Shown: one piece after another, positions 29,047 through 36,727 of the stretch
How the letters are laid out: each line of letters begins with the position of its first letter
Position numbering within the stretch: position 1 is the first letter of the stretch
Origin: Campylobacter suis
Lineage (GTDB): Bacteria; Campylobacterota; Campylobacteria; Campylobacterales; Campylobacteraceae
DNA: 64,000 bases
Reading direction: 5' to 3'
Assembly (NCBI RefSeq): GCF_905120475.1
Contig: NZ_CAJHOE010000001.1
Location: 496,001-560,000 of the forward strand
Position numbers and translations under genes: made by a program
Notes under the pieces: generated by a model
Told to the model about the DNA's origin: nothing
The model's input: only the letters and a program-made list of their open reading frames with translations
Databases searched by the model: none

Positions 29047-29933
29047 AGTTTTATTTCCTGTAAAATTTCTTTTAAATTTAGCTTTTTTGTTATTTTTAGC
29101 TCGCAGTTTTTAGTATAGATTTGCACCAAGCCAAGTCGCTTAAGGTTGTTTATAAAAAGATCAAATTTACTATCTTTATTGTTGCTAAGCTCTAAAATGA
29201 CCACGCTCGCACCAGGAGTACATACAGCCTCACTAACCATTGAGACAGAGTCTTGCGTAATAAATACAAACTCGCAGCTTTGCATAAAATTTCCTATTGG
29301 ATTTATCGGGTTTTTGCAAGGATCTATAAAATACTTAAAACCCTCTTTTTCTAGTTCTTTGACTATATTTTTAGGTGTTCTGTTTGAAGTTGTGAGCATT
29401 ATTTCATAGTCAGAAAAACGGCTTTTTAGCTCTTTTATAACTCTTATAATGTCCGCGTCCATTTTAAAAATTTTATTATCCCCACCTATTAAAAACCCTA
29501 TGGCTTTACCTTTTGGGGTGTAGTAAATTTTGTTATCTATAAAATTTAAATTAACTGGCAGATTTATAACATTTTCTTCACCACTTTTGTCATGAAAGGT
29601 GTTAAAAACTAGGCTAAAGTCGTTTCTAAAGCCTTTAGGAAGCATTAAGGCTATGTTTTTTATCTCAAGTTTTTTTGCATAAAATTTATTTGCATAATAT
29701 GTCCCAGAACCGCATGATATCACGATATCAAAGCCAGTCAGACTCATCTTTTTTTTTGAAAAAATAGGCAGGTAAATTTTTAAAAAGTCCAGTAGATAGC
29801 TTAAGAATTTTAAAAACTTACAGGCAAATTCTATTTCAAGAACCGTATACTCATAACCCATTAGCTTGCAAAATGCTATGCTTTGGCTCTCGTGCCCAGA
29901 TCTTTTATCGCTAATGACAAGAACCTTTTTCAT
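29043..29933 (-). CDS. ELM1/GtrOC1-family putative glycosyltransferase
   Basis: Protein of 296 residues that resembles the mitochondrial-fission ELM1-like family of bacteria (SDKRSGHESQSIAFCKLMG at the start; FVITQDSVSMVSEA in the middle), considered GT-B-like glycosyltransferases. One hydrophobic segment (FLKFLSYLLDFLKIYLPIF) may bind the membrane. A longer frame starts at 29942, but ATG 29933 overlaps the upstream stop as ATGA and begins MKKVLVISDK. It sits between the acyltransferase and GT4 genes, so a role in lipid A/core glycan is plausible. Confidence 0.7.
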   Translation of the reverse strand: MKKVLVISDKRSGHESQSIAFCKLMGYEYTVLEIEFACKFLKFLSYLLDFLKIYLPIFSKKKMSLTGFDIVISCGSGTYYANKFYAKKLEIKNIALMLPKGFRNDFSLVFNTFHDKSGEENVINLPVNLNFIDNKIYYTPKGKAIGFLIGGDNKIFKMDADIIRVIKELKSRFSDYEIMLTTSNRTPKNIVKELEKEGFKYFIDPCKNPINPIGNFMQSCEFVFITQDSVSMVSEAVCTPGASVVILELSNNKDSKFDLFINNLKRLGLVQIYTKNCELKITKKLNLKEILQEIKL

Positions 29934-30808
29934 TTTCGCCATCTATTATGCATCCAAAACCACTGCGAAGGATCAAGCCTAACGATTTGCTCAAATATAT
30001 CGTTGATGTGTTGGGTTATAGCCAAAATATCATCGTTTTTGTTGCCTTTTATCACGCTTTCATCAAAATTTTTGATGATGATCTCATATTTTCCGCTTTT
30101 ATCGCGTAGTGCAAATATCGGCACGACAACAGGGTTAAATTTAAGTTTTAAAAGAGCTATAGGTGTTGCTGTTCTGCATGGCATGTTAAAAAATGTTGTA
30201 GGAAGTGAGCCTTGCGCACTAGGGCGCTGATCGATTAAAATACCAACATTTTTGCCATCTTTTAAATGGCGCACCATATTTAGCATGGCACTATCTTTGC
30301 TGGCTAGCTCGTTGCCAAATTTTGTTCTAAATGGCAGAGTTATGTTTTGCTCAATCAGCTTGTTATTACCCTCTCTACCTATAACCAGCAGAGTTATACC
30401 TCTGTGTGCAAAATAGTTTGACAAAGCCTCCCAGTTTCCAAAGTGAGCGGTCGTAAATAAAATAGGTCTTGTGCCATTTTCTGAGAGCTTTTTAACCAAG
30501 TTTATCGCCTCATCTCCATTTATAAAAAGCTGCTCAAGCTTAAGTTTGTCGTTATATACTAAAAGTGCCTCACAAAGCGTTCTAGCTATACTTTTAAAAT
30601 TCTCTTTAGCTAAATTTGTAGCCTCTTTTTGCTCTAGGTTAGGATATGCAGCACTGATGTTTTTTATGGCTATTTTACGGCGTGAAGCAAGTGTGTAAAA
30701 AAGAAGTATAGCAAGGCTATTAAAAAACGCATAGCAAACGCTGTTTGGAAAAATTTTAGTAATTTTGATAGCAAAAAGAGTCAAAAAATACTCAAATTTT
30801 TCCCTCAA
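29930..30808 (-). CDS. LpxL/HtrB-type lipid A acyltransferase
   Basis: Inner-membrane acyltransferase of 292 residues that adds a secondary acyl chain to lipid A. The catalytic H-X4-E motif is in TAHFGNWEALS (about 116-126), and GILIDQRPS and FGRWH-like IFALRD strands follow. The open frame runs upstream into dedA; I chose TTG at 30808, preceded by AAAAAGG at proper spacing and beginning MREKFEYFL. It is the first gene of the glycan operon. Whether it uses lauroyl or another chain is unknown. Confidence 0.8.
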   Translation of the reverse strand: MREKFEYFLTLFAIKITKIFPNSVCYAFFNSLAILLFYTLASRRKIAIKNISAAYPNLEQKEATNLAKENFKSIARTLCEALLVYNDKLKLEQLFINGDEAINLVKKLSENGTRPILFTTAHFGNWEALSNYFAHRGITLLVIGREGNNKLIEQNITLPFRTKFGNELASKDSAMLNMVRHLKDGKNVGILIDQRPSAQGSLPTTFFNMPCRTATPIALLKLKFNPVVVPIFALRDKSGKYEIIIKNFDESVIKGNKNDDILAITQHINDIFEQIVRLDPSQWFWMHNRWRK

Positions 30809-30851
30809 GGCCGACCTTTTTATTTTTTCATTTATTATACCAAAAGTAGGT

Positions 30852-31457
30852 TTAGTCTTTTTTAAAAAAGCGAAAATAGGCAAAATAGCAAGCAAAAATA
30901 GCTACCACACAGACTAAAAGCCAGATGGTTATTTGTTTAAGTTTTGCAGACAATAAGGCTTCATTTTCGCCCAAAAAGTAGCCTAGCCCAAGCAGTACAG
31001 CCACCCAGATACCAGCCCCAAGTGTTGTAAATAGACTAAATTTAAAGATATTCATCTTTACTAAGCCTGCTGGCAGGCTAATGTATTGTCTTATGCCAGG
31101 AATTAGGCGACAGTTAAATGTTGAAATTTCACCATGTTTGTTAAAAAATTTCTCAAATTTTTGCATTTTGGCTTCACTTATGCCAACAAATTTGCCATAT
31201 TTCTCAACTAGTTCACGCCCAAAAAAGTAGCACAGATAGTAGTTAAACACAGCCCCAATAAGGCTTCCACCAGTACCAGCTAACCATGCTACACTAAGAC
31301 TCATTTCGCCTTTGCTCGCAAGATAGCCAGCTGGTATCATAGCTACTTCACTTGGAAAAGGGAAAAAAGAGCTTTCTAAAAACATCATTAAAAATATACC
31401 AAGATAACCCCAGGCTGAGACATAAGATACGATAGTGTCTATTATACTGCTAAGCAT
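30852..31457 (-). CDS. DedA-family membrane protein
   Basis: Inner-membrane protein of 201 residues of the DedA/VTT family, thought to act in lipid (undecaprenyl phosphate or phosphatidylethanolamine) translocation. It contains [22 protein letters not shown] (about 27-48), the re-entrant-loop signature, and [52 protein letters not shown], the second signature with the conserved arginines. Ribosome site AAGG. It lies 43 bases upstream of the acyltransferase and 8 bases downstream of the LysE gene. Confidence 0.92.
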   Translation of the reverse strand: MLSSIIDTIVSYVSAWGYLGIFLMMFLESSFFPFPSEVAMIPAGYLASKGEMSLSVAWLAGTGGSLIGAVFNYYLCYFFGRELVEKYGKFVGISEAKMQKFEKFFNKHGEISTFNCRLIPGIRQYISLPAGLVKMNIFKFSLFTTLGAGIWVAVLLGLGYFLGENEALLSAKLKQITIWLLVCVVAIFACYFAYFRFFKKD

Positions 31458-31465
31458 TTTATACC

Positions 31466-32107
31466 TTAATGTAAAATTTCGCGAATTAAATCAATCAAAA
31501 TCAAAATAGCAAAAAAACCAAATATCGCCGCACAAATTCCATCAAGGATATTTTGTCTGCGTAAAAATGCCTCGCGTGCTTTTTTTGCTGAGAAAATTTT
31601 ACCAAGCAATATAAAACATAGCATGCTTTCAATCGATATCACAGCGACTAAAATAGCCACTTGCGTAAGTGAGTTTGCTTTATCTACAAATCGTGAAAAA
31701 ATGCTTGCAAAGTATAATATCGCCTTTGGATTTGATAAATTTGTTAAAAAACCTACCAAAAAAAAGTGCCAAGCACTGTGGCTGGAGCTATCTTTTGTTT
31801 CGATTTTTGTGTCGTTTTTTGTTTTGACTGATTTAAAAAGTAAAAAGCTTAGATAAGATAGATAACAGATACTAAAAACCATCAAAGCGATGCGTAAAGA
31901 TGGAAAATTTAAAAAGATAGTTTTAAGCCCAAAGGCGGTTAAAAATACCCAAATAACTATACCAGCTCCAACGCCAAGACAGGCAAATACGCTTTGTTTA
32001 AAGCCATGCGCAAGCGAGGTTCTTAGTATTAAAAAAACATCTGGTCCAGGCACGATGAGTGCGATAAAGTGGGCTAACATAAGTGGTAAAAGTGTATAAA
32101 ATTCCAT
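31466..32107 (-). CDS. LysE/RhtB-family amino acid exporter
   Basis: Inner-membrane protein of 213 residues with six hydrophobic segments. The N-terminal signature [38 protein letters not shown] is diagnostic for the family, and [22 protein letters not shown] (about 119-140) matches its central motif. It would export an amino acid or homoserine-lactone-like compound; the substrate is not deducible. It lies upstream of dedA on the same strand. Confidence 0.92.
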   Translation of the reverse strand: MEFYTLLPLMLAHFIALIVPGPDVFLILRTSLAHGFKQSVFACLGVGAGIVIWVFLTAFGLKTIFLNFPSLRIALMVFSICYLSYLSFLLFKSVKTKNDTKIETKDSSSHSAWHFFLVGFLTNLSNPKAILYFASIFSRFVDKANSLTQVAILVAVISIESMLCFILLGKIFSAKKAREAFLRRQNILDGICAAIFGFFAILILIDLIREILH

Positions 32108-32188
32108 ACTTATCCGTTTTATTTTGAGTCGCCAAACCGTTATTTTAGCTAGTTTGGCTTAAAATTTATGAAATTTTTATAAAAATGG

Positions 32189-32962
32189 CTAAAAAGTTGG
32201 TAAAACCGAGCCTTTATACTCATTTTTTATAAAATTTCTTACTTCATCGCTTGTTGTTGCTTTTATAAGAGCTTTTGTTTTTGGGCTATTTTCATTACCT
32301 GATTTTACTACGATGATGTTTGCATACGGGCTATCAGTGTTTTCTATAAACAAGGCATCTTTACTTGGATTTAATCCCATATCAAGGACAAAATTCGTAC
32401 TAATGGCAGCAAGATCAACCTCGTCAAGCGTGCGAGGTATCAAGGCGCCTTCAAGCTCTATAAATTTTAGCTCTTTTGGGTTGTGCTCAATATCATGAAT
32501 GCTTGCAAATTTCACACCATCTTTTAGTGTTATAAGTCCAGCTTTTGCTAGGATCTGCAAAGCTCTGTTGCCATTGCTTGGGTCGTGTGCGATTGCTATT
32601 TTGGCACCATTTTTAAGCTCAGCAAGGCTTTTTATCTTGTTTGAGTAAAAGCCAAGTGGCTCAAGATGTATACCAGCCATACTTACTAAATTTAACGATA
32701 AAGTTTCGTTTTGGTTTTGTAGGTAGGGCAGGTGCTGAAAGAAATTTGCATCTATTGAGCCATCTTGTGTGGCGATATTTGGTATCGAATAGTCGCTAAT
32801 CTCAATAATCTCAAGCTCGTACCCATCTTTTTTAAGGAGTGGTTTTGCTATTTGCATAATCTGTGCATGTGGGACTGGTGAGATCGCGATTTTTATCTTA
32901 TTATCAGACGCATTTAGTCCAAGTGTAAGTAGGGCGGCTAATAGTAATTTTTTAAATATCAT
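32189..32962 (-). CDS. metQ: MetQ/NlpA-family substrate-binding protein (third copy)
   Basis: Periplasmic binding protein of 257 residues for a methionine-type ABC importer. It begins with a signal peptide (LLLAALLTLGLNASDN) and then KIKIAISPVPHAQIMQIAKPLL, the family start. Conserved: DGSIDANFFQHLPYL and NYAHDPSNGNRALQIL-type regions. The signal peptide lacks the lipobox cysteine typical of MetQ, so it is likely soluble. It is the most diverged of three tandem paralogues, separated from its neighbour by a hairpin. Ligand may be methionine or a derivative. Confidence 0.88.
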   Translation of the reverse strand: MIFKKLLLAALLTLGLNASDNKIKIAISPVPHAQIMQIAKPLLKKDGYELEIIEISDYSIPNIATQDGSIDANFFQHLPYLQNQNETLSLNLVSMAGIHLEPLGFYSNKIKSLAELKNGAKIAIAHDPSNGNRALQILAKAGLITLKDGVKFASIHDIEHNPKELKFIELEGALIPRTLDEVDLAAISTNFVLDMGLNPSKDALFIENTDSPYANIIVVKSGNENSPKTKALIKATTSDEVRNFIKNEYKGSVLPTF

Positions 32963-32983
32963 TTTTTATCCTTTTTTAAAATA

Positions 32984-33016
32984 GCAACGCTAAAAAGGAA
33001 AAAGCTTTTGCGTTGC
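32984..33016 (-). terminator. Hairpin between second and third metQ copies
   Basis: GCAACGC (32984-32990) and GCGTTGC (33010-33016) form a 7-bp stem around a 19-base loop, followed on the minus strand by TATTTT. It could reduce read-through into, or stabilise the end of, the upstream part of the metQ message. Confidence 0.45.
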
Positions 33017-33030
33017 ATAGTTTTTAGCCT

Positions 33031-33810
33031 TTAAAAGCTTGGTATGACTGCGCCTTTGTAGCGTGAGTTTATAAACTCTCTTACTTCATCGCTTAAAATC
33101 GCCTTATCAAGTGCTTTTATCTTTGGCAAGTCTTCATTTCCAGCTTTAACCGCCACATAGTTTGTGTATGGGCTATCTTTGCCTTCAAGCAACAATGCAT
33201 CCTCAACAGGTTTTAATCCAGCGTCAAGCGCGTAGTTGATATTTATAAAAGCGATAGTTGCGTCATTTAGTGCCCGTGGTGTTAGGGCTGACTCCATTTC
33301 GACAAATTTTAAATTTTTTGAATTTTCTGTGATGTCGTGTGGGCTTTTATACTCTAAGTCTTTTGTCTTTATAATGCCAGCTTTTTCAAGTAAATTTAGC
33401 GAGCGAGTCGAATCTGCAGCGTTATTTGAGATAGCCACAACATCGCCATTTTTAAGCTCATCAAGACTCTTTATCTTTTTTGAGTAAACTCCCATAGGCT
33501 CGACATGTACGCCTGCTGTTGGGACGATATGAGTGTTGTTATCTTTGTTAAATGCTTTCATGTAAGGCAGTCCTTGAAAGTAGTTTGCGTCAAGGTCTCC
33601 TTGCTCTGTGGCAAGATTTGGCAAGACATAGTCGTTAAAAATTTTCACTTCAAGTCTATAGCCCTCTTTTGCTAGGATCGGTTTTACTACTTCTTCCAAA
33701 ATCTCTGCATGTGGAACAGGTGTTGCACCTATAATAATTGTCTTCTCATCACTTTTTGCATATAAATTTACAGCCACGAGTAGTGCTGTTGCTAGTTTTA
33801 AAATTTTCAT
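33031..33810 (-). CDS. metQ: MetQ/NlpA-family substrate-binding protein (second copy)
   Basis: Periplasmic protein of 259 residues. The signal peptide is ATALLVAVNLYAKSD without lipobox cysteine. The mature part begins KTIIIGATPVPHAEILEEVVKPIL, and DLDANYFQGLPYMKAFN marks the ligand-cleft region. It is clearly homologous over its whole length to both neighbours. Tandem copies with different cleft residues suggest different ligands (L-Met, D-Met, Met peptides or sulfoxide), all feeding the same MetNI core; this is inference. Confidence 0.9.
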   Translation of the reverse strand: MKILKLATALLVAVNLYAKSDEKTIIIGATPVPHAEILEEVVKPILAKEGYRLEVKIFNDYVLPNLATEQGDLDANYFQGLPYMKAFNKDNNTHIVPTAGVHVEPMGVYSKKIKSLDELKNGDVVAISNNAADSTRSLNLLEKAGIIKTKDLEYKSPHDITENSKNLKFVEMESALTPRALNDATIAFININYALDAGLKPVEDALLLEGKDSPYTNYVAVKAGNEDLPKIKALDKAILSDEVREFINSRYKGAVIPSF

Positions 33811-33845
33811 TATATTCTTCCTTTGTTATTATTGTAGTGTATTTT

Positions 33846-33861
33846 GGGGGTTTTAACCCCC
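33846..33861 (-). terminator. GC-rich hairpin between first and second metQ copies
   Basis: GGGGGTT and AACCCCC form a tight hairpin a few bases behind the stop of the first metQ copy, followed on the minus strand by AAAATAC. The five-G arms stand out in this AT-rich sequence. Confidence 0.5.
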
Positions 33862-33865
33862 GAGA

Positions 33866-34648
33866 TTAAAATGCTGGCAAGATGGCGCCGTCATATTTTT
33901 TCTTGATAAATTCTCTAACTTCGTCTGAGTTTATCGCCTTATCAAGAGCCTTTGTCTTTTTGCTATCCTTATTTGTGTCCTTAACCACGACATAGTTTGT
34001 ATAAGGGTTATCCTTACCACTTTCAACAACTAAAGCGTCTTTGCTTGGGTTTAGATTAGCATTTAGTGCGTAGTTTGTATTGATAACAGCTATCGTAACA
34101 TCATCAAGAGAGCGGGGAGTTTGAGCTGCTTCAGTCTCTATAAATTTAAGATTTTTTGGATTTTCAGTTATGTCAAGTATGGTTTTTAGGGCATTTGAGT
34201 TTAACTTTATTATACCAGCACTAGCCAAAACATCTAGGGCACGACTCTCATTTGTAGGGTCATTTGGCACTGCAACAGTATCCCCAGCCTTAAGATCTGC
34301 TATATTTTTTATCTTTTTTGAATATACAGCCATAGGCTCAAGATGTACACCAGCAGTATGAACTAGTGTTGTGCCTTTGTTTTTGTTAAATTCATTTAAA
34401 TATGGCAAATGCTGAAAGAAATTTGCGTCGAGATCTCCATCTTGTGTCGCTAGGTTTGGAATAGTATAGTCGTTAAACTCTTTTATTTCAAGTGTGTAGC
34501 CATCTTTTTCAAGAAGTGGTTTTACAACTTCTAAAATTTCAGCGTGAGGGATAGGGGTAGCACCAACCACTATTTTTTCACTTGCAGTAGCAAAAACTGA
34601 TAGGCCTAGAGCAACTAATGATGATAGAACTATTTTTTTTGAAAACAT
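33866..34648 (-). CDS. metQ: MetQ/NlpA-family substrate-binding protein (first copy)
   Basis: Periplasmic protein of 260 residues, promoter-proximal in the cluster. Signal peptide SSLVALGLSVFATASE, again without lipobox cysteine; mature start KIVVGATPIPHAEILEVVKPLLEKDG, then DLDANFFQHLPYLNEFN, VHTAGVHLEPM and NYALNANLNPSKDAL, all typical of MetQ. Its ribosome site AAGGAT lies in a segment that can pair with an upstream complementary sequence. It is preceded by a 19-codon leader frame, and the whole cluster appears controlled from there. Confidence 0.92.
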   Translation of the reverse strand: MFSKKIVLSSLVALGLSVFATASEKIVVGATPIPHAEILEVVKPLLEKDGYTLEIKEFNDYTIPNLATQDGDLDANFFQHLPYLNEFNKNKGTTLVHTAGVHLEPMAVYSKKIKNIADLKAGDTVAVPNDPTNESRALDVLASAGIIKLNSNALKTILDITENPKNLKFIETEAAQTPRSLDDVTIAVINTNYALNANLNPSKDALVVESGKDNPYTNYVVVKDTNKDSKKTKALDKAINSDEVREFIKKKYDGAILPAF

Positions 34649-34650
34649 TT

Positions 34651-34777
34651 TTTATCCTTATTTTTAGTTATGCCAACTCATTTAAAAGGATAAATTTCGC
34701 CTAAAGCAGGAGGCGGGGAATTTCTTTTTAAATGTTTAGCTTAACTAAGCACTTAAAAAGAAATTCAGTGCTTAGTG
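34651..34777 (-). promoter_or_regulatory. Structured leader of the metQ cluster (candidate attenuator/riboregulator)
   Basis: On the minus-strand RNA, three pairings are visible. Helix P: CTAAGCACT/AGTGCTTAG (34767-34775 with 34745-34753, 13-base loop). Helix Q: a 14-nt perfect match between the loop of P (34753-34766) and 34718-34731, which excludes P's 3' half only by overlap and competes with it. Helix R: CGCCT/AGGCG (34711-34715 with 34698-34702). Then UUUAUCCUU (34686-34694) is fully complementary to AAGGAUAAA (34651-34659), which holds the metQ1 ribosome site. No U-tract follows P or Q, so control of translation seems likelier than intrinsic termination. No known riboswitch consensus was recognised. 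Confidence 0.55.
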
Positions 34778-34837
34778 TTAGTCTTGCGACACCTTAGTTT
34801 TGTCAAAGCGACACATCTCGCACATATCTGATTTCAT
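34778..34837 (-). CDS. 19-residue Met/Cys-rich leader peptide
   Basis: Short frame MKSDMCEMCRFDKTKVSQD with ATG at 34837 and TAA at 34778-34780, preceded by AAAGGACAAAC as a good ribosome site. Within the first nine codons there are three Met and two Cys. It ends one base before the structured leader of the metQ cluster. By analogy with amino-acid leader peptides, ribosome stalling at Met or Cys codons could set the downstream RNA fold. Alternatively it is a small CxxC protein. No homologue was checked. Confidence 0.6.
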   Translation of the reverse strand: MKSDMCEMCRFDKTKVSQD

Positions 34838-35194
34838 GTTTGTCCTTTCATTTTGGTTTTAAATCTTGCAATTCTAAGCAAAAAAACTTTAAAAAAAGCT
34901 GAAATTTATCCAAATTTTATGAAAAAATTTGTAATTTTTATTAAAAATCAAAGGGATGAAAATGAACAAAAACTTAAAATTAATTTTTTCACAGCACTAA
35001 AGTACATATGGGATAGAAAGCTTTTTGATGAGTCGTTTCTTGGTGTTGATAAGATGGCAAGGTGCTATTTTTCTATTAAATTCAAAAGACAAAAGTAGAT
35101 TAAAAAAGGTACATAACTATAATAAGGACATTGCAATCAACTAAAATTAGTAAGTTTTAATAAAATATCTAAAAAAATTTTAAATTTTAAAATT
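34838..35194. other. Gene-poor stretch between metQ leader and arsR
   Basis: AT-rich. The part next to 34837 holds the likely metQ promoter (minus-strand TAGAAT near 34872-34877). A plus-strand frame (34853-35098, 81 codons) covers most of the rest, but it has no ribosome site and no family resemblance I recognise. No RNA gene was seen. Confidence 0.4.
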
Positions 35195-35530
35195 TTAGCT
35201 TAAATTTTTCATAATAATTTTTACATTTTTGGAGGTTTTTGTGATTTTTTCCTCCAAAATACGATTTAAACACTCTAAAAAATTTGGCAAACAGCAAATA
35301 TCTACGGAATAAAAAACATTAAGTCCAACTTTTTCGGCTTTTAAAATCCCATTGTTTTTTAATACTCCAAGATGTTTTGAGATGATGGCTTGTTCTTTAC
35401 CCAAAAGCTCACAAATTTCGCTGACACTCATTTTCTTATCTGATAAAATTTCTATTATCCTGATTCTCAAGGGATGTGCCAAAGCTTTCATAAAATCGCT
35501 TTTTAGCTCAAAAATATCAAAATAATTCAT
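35195..35530 (-). CDS. arsR: ArsR/SmtB-family transcriptional regulator
   Basis: Winged-helix repressor of 111 residues. The HTH runs from about 14 to 75: FMKALAHPLRIRIIEILSDKKMSVSEICELLGKEQAIISKHLGVLKNNGILKAEKVGLNVFYSV. The classical ELCVCDL arsenic site is altered to SEICELL with one cysteine; a CC pair and another Cys follow in VDICCLPNFLECL and could bind the inducer. It is divergent from the ArsP-like permease gene and probably represses it from the shared 104-base region. Inducer (arsenic, organoarsenical or other metal) not provable from sequence. Confidence 0.88.
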   Translation of the reverse strand: MNYFDIFELKSDFMKALAHPLRIRIIEILSDKKMSVSEICELLGKEQAIISKHLGVLKNNGILKAEKVGLNVFYSVDICCLPNFLECLNRILEEKITKTSKNVKIIMKNLS

Positions 35531-35575
35531 TTTTTATCCTTTTTGTAATTTTATCCAAAAAATATAAAAATATAC

Positions 35576-35604
35576 TTGACTATATTCTTATATTGGTATA
35601 TAAT
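35576..35604 (+). promoter_or_regulatory. Sigma-70 promoter and probable ArsR operator of the arsP-like gene
   Basis: TTGACT (35576-35581), a 17-base spacer and TATAAT (35599-35604) make a near-consensus promoter, which is unusual here because most promoters lack a clear -35. The arms ATATAC (35570-35575) and GTATAT (35597-35602) form an inverted repeat around it, a plausible binding site for the divergent ArsR. Confidence 0.65.
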
Positions 35605-35634
35605 CATATATGAATTTTTAAAGCAAGGAAAAAT

Positions 35635-36594
35635 ATGTTTGAAATTTTTACCAAGCAAAGTATAGGCGAGTTTTTTAAATTTTTTGTGATTTATTTTATT
35701 GAAATTTCTGTTTTATTTTTAGTTGTATCGTTTTTGGTTTTTATAATATCTGAAAAATTTAGAGAAAAACTCACAAAACACCTACTTAAAACTAGATTTT
35801 CGAGTTTTATTAAGGCTTTTATGGTTGGGTCTATAACGCCTTTTTGTTCGTGTTCGACTATACCGCTTTTAAATGGTTTTTTAAAAACAGGCGTTTCGCT
35901 AGGAGTTAGTAGCGTATTTTTGATAAGTTCGCCACTTGTAAATCCCGTTATCCTAACTCTATTTTTTATAAGTTTTGGGTTTAAATTTACGGCTATTTAT
36001 TTTATAGTTGTCTTTATATCGGCACTTATTTTTGGGGTCGTTATATCTAAAATAGATCAAAAGATGTTTTTAAAAGATGAATTTATTAAGCCAAAATTTA
36101 TTCTAGCCTCAAGTGCTTCAAGTATAGTTTTTAAGCCAGCTTCTAAAGCTTTAAATTGTGCTTGCAATCAAACAAATGCTAATAATATTTACAAAAGAGC
36201 CTTTTTAAACTCAGTTAGCGAGTATAAAAAACTATTTTTATATATATTTATTGCGATGATGATTGGAGCGGCTATACATGGTTTTGTCCCTGAAGTATTA
36301 ATCTCATCTTATCTTGGCTCAAGCGATACTAACTCTATATTTATTTCAGCTATTTTTGGAATTTTGCTTTATGTTAGGGTTGAAGGGCTCATACCTATCG
36401 GGATAGTATTTTTATCATCTGGTGTAAACGCCGCAGCATTTGGGGCGTTTGTTATAACTGCAGCTGGAGTTAGTCTGCCTGAACTCATACTTCTTAATAG
36501 GTTTTTTAAGTTAAAATTTATGGTAATTTTTATTGGATTTATGTTTTGCTTGGCTATGTTGTTTGGGATATGCTTATCTGCAAATATTGTCTGA
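35635..36594 (+). CDS. arsP: ArsP-like / SO_0444-family permease
   Basis: Inner-membrane permease of 319 residues with about eight helices. It carries the motif SITPFCSCSTIPLLNGFLKTGVSLG (about 62-86), whose cysteine pair is characteristic of ArsP, an efflux permease for trivalent organoarsenicals known from Campylobacter, and of related Cu/Zn exporters. A further ALNCACNQ (about 180) in the cytoplasmic loop could bind metal. GIVFLSSGVNAAAFGAFVITAAGVSLPEL matches the C-terminal half. The divergent ArsR supports metalloid efflux. ArsP versus the broader permease family cannot be settled here. Confidence 0.8.
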   Translation: MFEIFTKQSIGEFFKFFVIYFIEISVLFLVVSFLVFIISEKFREKLTKHLLKTRFSSFIKAFMVGSITPFCSCSTIPLLNGFLKTGVSLGVSSVFLISSPLVNPVILTLFFISFGFKFTAIYFIVVFISALIFGVVISKIDQKMFLKDEFIKPKFILASSASSIVFKPASKALNCACNQTNANNIYKRAFLNSVSEYKKLFLYIFIAMMIGAAIHGFVPEVLISSYLGSSDTNSIFISAIFGILLYVRVEGLIPIGIVFLSSGVNAAAFGAFVITAAGVSLPELILLNRFFKLKFMVIFIGFMFCLAMLFGICLSANIV

Positions 36595-36701
36595 TTTTTA
36601 TGTTAAATTGTATTAAAAGCAGATGATTGGATTATAAAATTTTGGCTGTTTTGCTACTTGATTTAGGTTGTTGGGAATTTTTATTAAAATTGTACAAGAA
36701 T

Positions 36702-36727
36702 AAAAGTAGCCAAAATCGGCTACTTTT
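36702..36727. terminator. Bidirectional terminator between arsP-like and metI genes
   Basis: AAAAGTAGCC and GGCTACTTTT form a perfect 10-bp stem with a 6-base loop between convergent genes. The 3' arm contains the metI stop codon. The T and A ends give U-rich tails in both directions. Confidence 0.8.

Noticed and set aside
34651-34837. SAM riboswitch upstream of metQ
   Set aside because: I found none of the conserved core elements that I know of SAM-I, SAM-II or SAM-III/V; the region is better described as leader peptide plus competing helices.
34853-35098. 81-codon plus-strand frame next to the metQ leader
   Set aside because: It starts with TTG without a ribosome site, its inner ATG (34919) has none either, and no family was recognised. 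It is probably chance or a very old remnant.
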